From a bacterium (GTDB taxonomy: Bacteria; Bacteroidota; Bacteroidia; Bacteroidales; Muribaculaceae), in contig SFVH01000037.1 of assembly GCA_004561555.1 (NCBI GenBank), positions 1-15,452 of the forward strand: a stretch of 15,452 bases of DNA, given 5' to 3'. Of the stretch, positions 15,030 through 15,452 are shown piece after piece (the stretch's first letter is position 1; every line of letters begins with the position of its first letter). The notes below the pieces were generated by a model that worked only from the letters and a program-made list of their open reading frames with translations, searched no databases and had not been told where the DNA came from. Position numbers and translations under genes: made by a program.

Positions 15030-15452
15030 TTATAAATCCAAACTATCCTCTTTTAGAAGGAAATCGAAAAGTCCTATAGTCAGTATACCTTCTTCATTGC
15101 GACGTGGCATGATGTGGTCCTTCACAATGATAACCTTTTTGAAAGAATCTTTAATGTTCGTCAGCGAACGAGACTCTTGTATCTCCTTTTCTCTGTCAGG
15201 TATAGATAACGCCGACTGCACATAATACTTCTTGCTTCCAAGACTGGCGATGAAGTCCACTTCCAGTTGAATACGAACCCACTTGCCATCCTTATCTTGC
15301 TTCTTTATCTCCACCATTCCAACGTCCACACTATATCCTCGTGCGATAAGTTCGTTGTATATGATGTTCTCCATGATGTGCGTCTCTTCCTGTTGGCGCA
15401 TATCAAGGATGGCATTTCTCAAACCAATATCTGAAAAATAATATTTTGTGAG
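15030..15452 (-). CDS. DUF4143-type ATP-binding protein, C-terminal part (5' end beyond window)
   Basis: The frame is open on the minus strand from the right edge to the TAA at 15030-15032, giving 140 residues of a larger protein. The visible part begins TKYYFSDIGLRNAILD, a typical DUF4143 stretch, continues with EETHIMENIIYNELIARGY and IQLEVDFIASLGSKKYYVQS, and ends with GILTIGLFDFLL. In this family the missing N-terminal half is an AAA-type ATPase domain with a P-loop (COG1373); that half is not in the window, so ATP binding here is inferred. A TTG at 15422 is an internal Leu codon, not a start. The cellular role of these proteins is not well established; several are chromosomal accessory genes. 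It lies tail to tail with tRNA-Leu. Confidence 0.85.
   Translation of the reverse strand, partial: LTKYYFSDIGLRNAILDMRQQEETHIMENIIYNELIARGYSVDVGMVEIKKQDKDGKWVRIQLEVDFIASLGSKKYYVQSALSIPDREKEIQESRSLTNIKDSFKKVIIVKDHIMPRRNEEGILTIGLFDFLLKEDSLDL

Noticed and set aside
15420..15422. TTG as the start of a short 130-residue gene at the right edge.
   Set aside because: The frame continues upstream to the edge with typical DUF4143 sequence (TKYYFSDIG), so it is an internal codon.

Overview
The window looks like chromosomal DNA of a member of the Bacteroidales; Muribaculaceae or Prevotellaceae would fit, but the sequence alone does not settle the family. Four things point there: promoters of the TTTG/TAnnTTTG type typical of the Bacteroidetes primary sigma factor, little Shine-Dalgarno signal before starts, SecD and SecF fused in one polypeptide, and several Bacteroidetes-restricted protein families (DUF3078 outer-membrane protein, Ig-like lipoprotein starting CANIGNPTGG, 7TM-AraC regulator, ATPase of the DUF4143 type).

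Layout. (1) Positions 1-1677, minus strand: two tandem paralogous secreted proteins of the right-handed parallel beta-helix kind, the first running off the left edge. (2) Positions 1678-3100: a divergent control region with a strong promoter for the beta-helix genes and a 21-bp-period direct repeat, then a membrane-anchored AraC-type regulator on the plus strand. (3) Positions 3392-6840, plus strand: a compact rfbACDB (rmlACDB) operon with its own promoter, carrying the whole pathway from glucose-1-phosphate to dTDP-L-rhamnose. (4) Positions 6842-11456, minus strand: a five-gene cell-envelope operon (Ig-like lipoprotein, DUF2007 protein, DUF3078 beta-barrel, two small exported proteins) meeting rfbB tail to tail with one base between them. 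(5) Positions 11457-14790: divergent promoters, then secDF on the plus strand with a clear terminator. (6) Positions 14802-15010: a complete tRNA-Leu(UAA) unit with promoter and terminator. (7) Positions 15030-15452, minus strand: the C-terminal part of a DUF4143-type ATP-binding protein running off the right edge.

The common theme is envelope biogenesis: rhamnose precursor for surface glycans, outer-membrane and exported proteins, and the SecDF motor that helps export them. No CRISPR array, insertion sequence, phage or recognisable defence system is visible. The parts least explained by known biology are the beta-helix pair with its adjacent 7TM-AraC regulator and 21-bp direct repeat, and the five-gene envelope operon of uncharacterised families. 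Several true starts lie downstream of the longest open frames, because a promoter sits inside the upstream part of the frame (AraC regulator, rfbA, secDF) or because a lipoprotein signal or gene overlap fixes the start.
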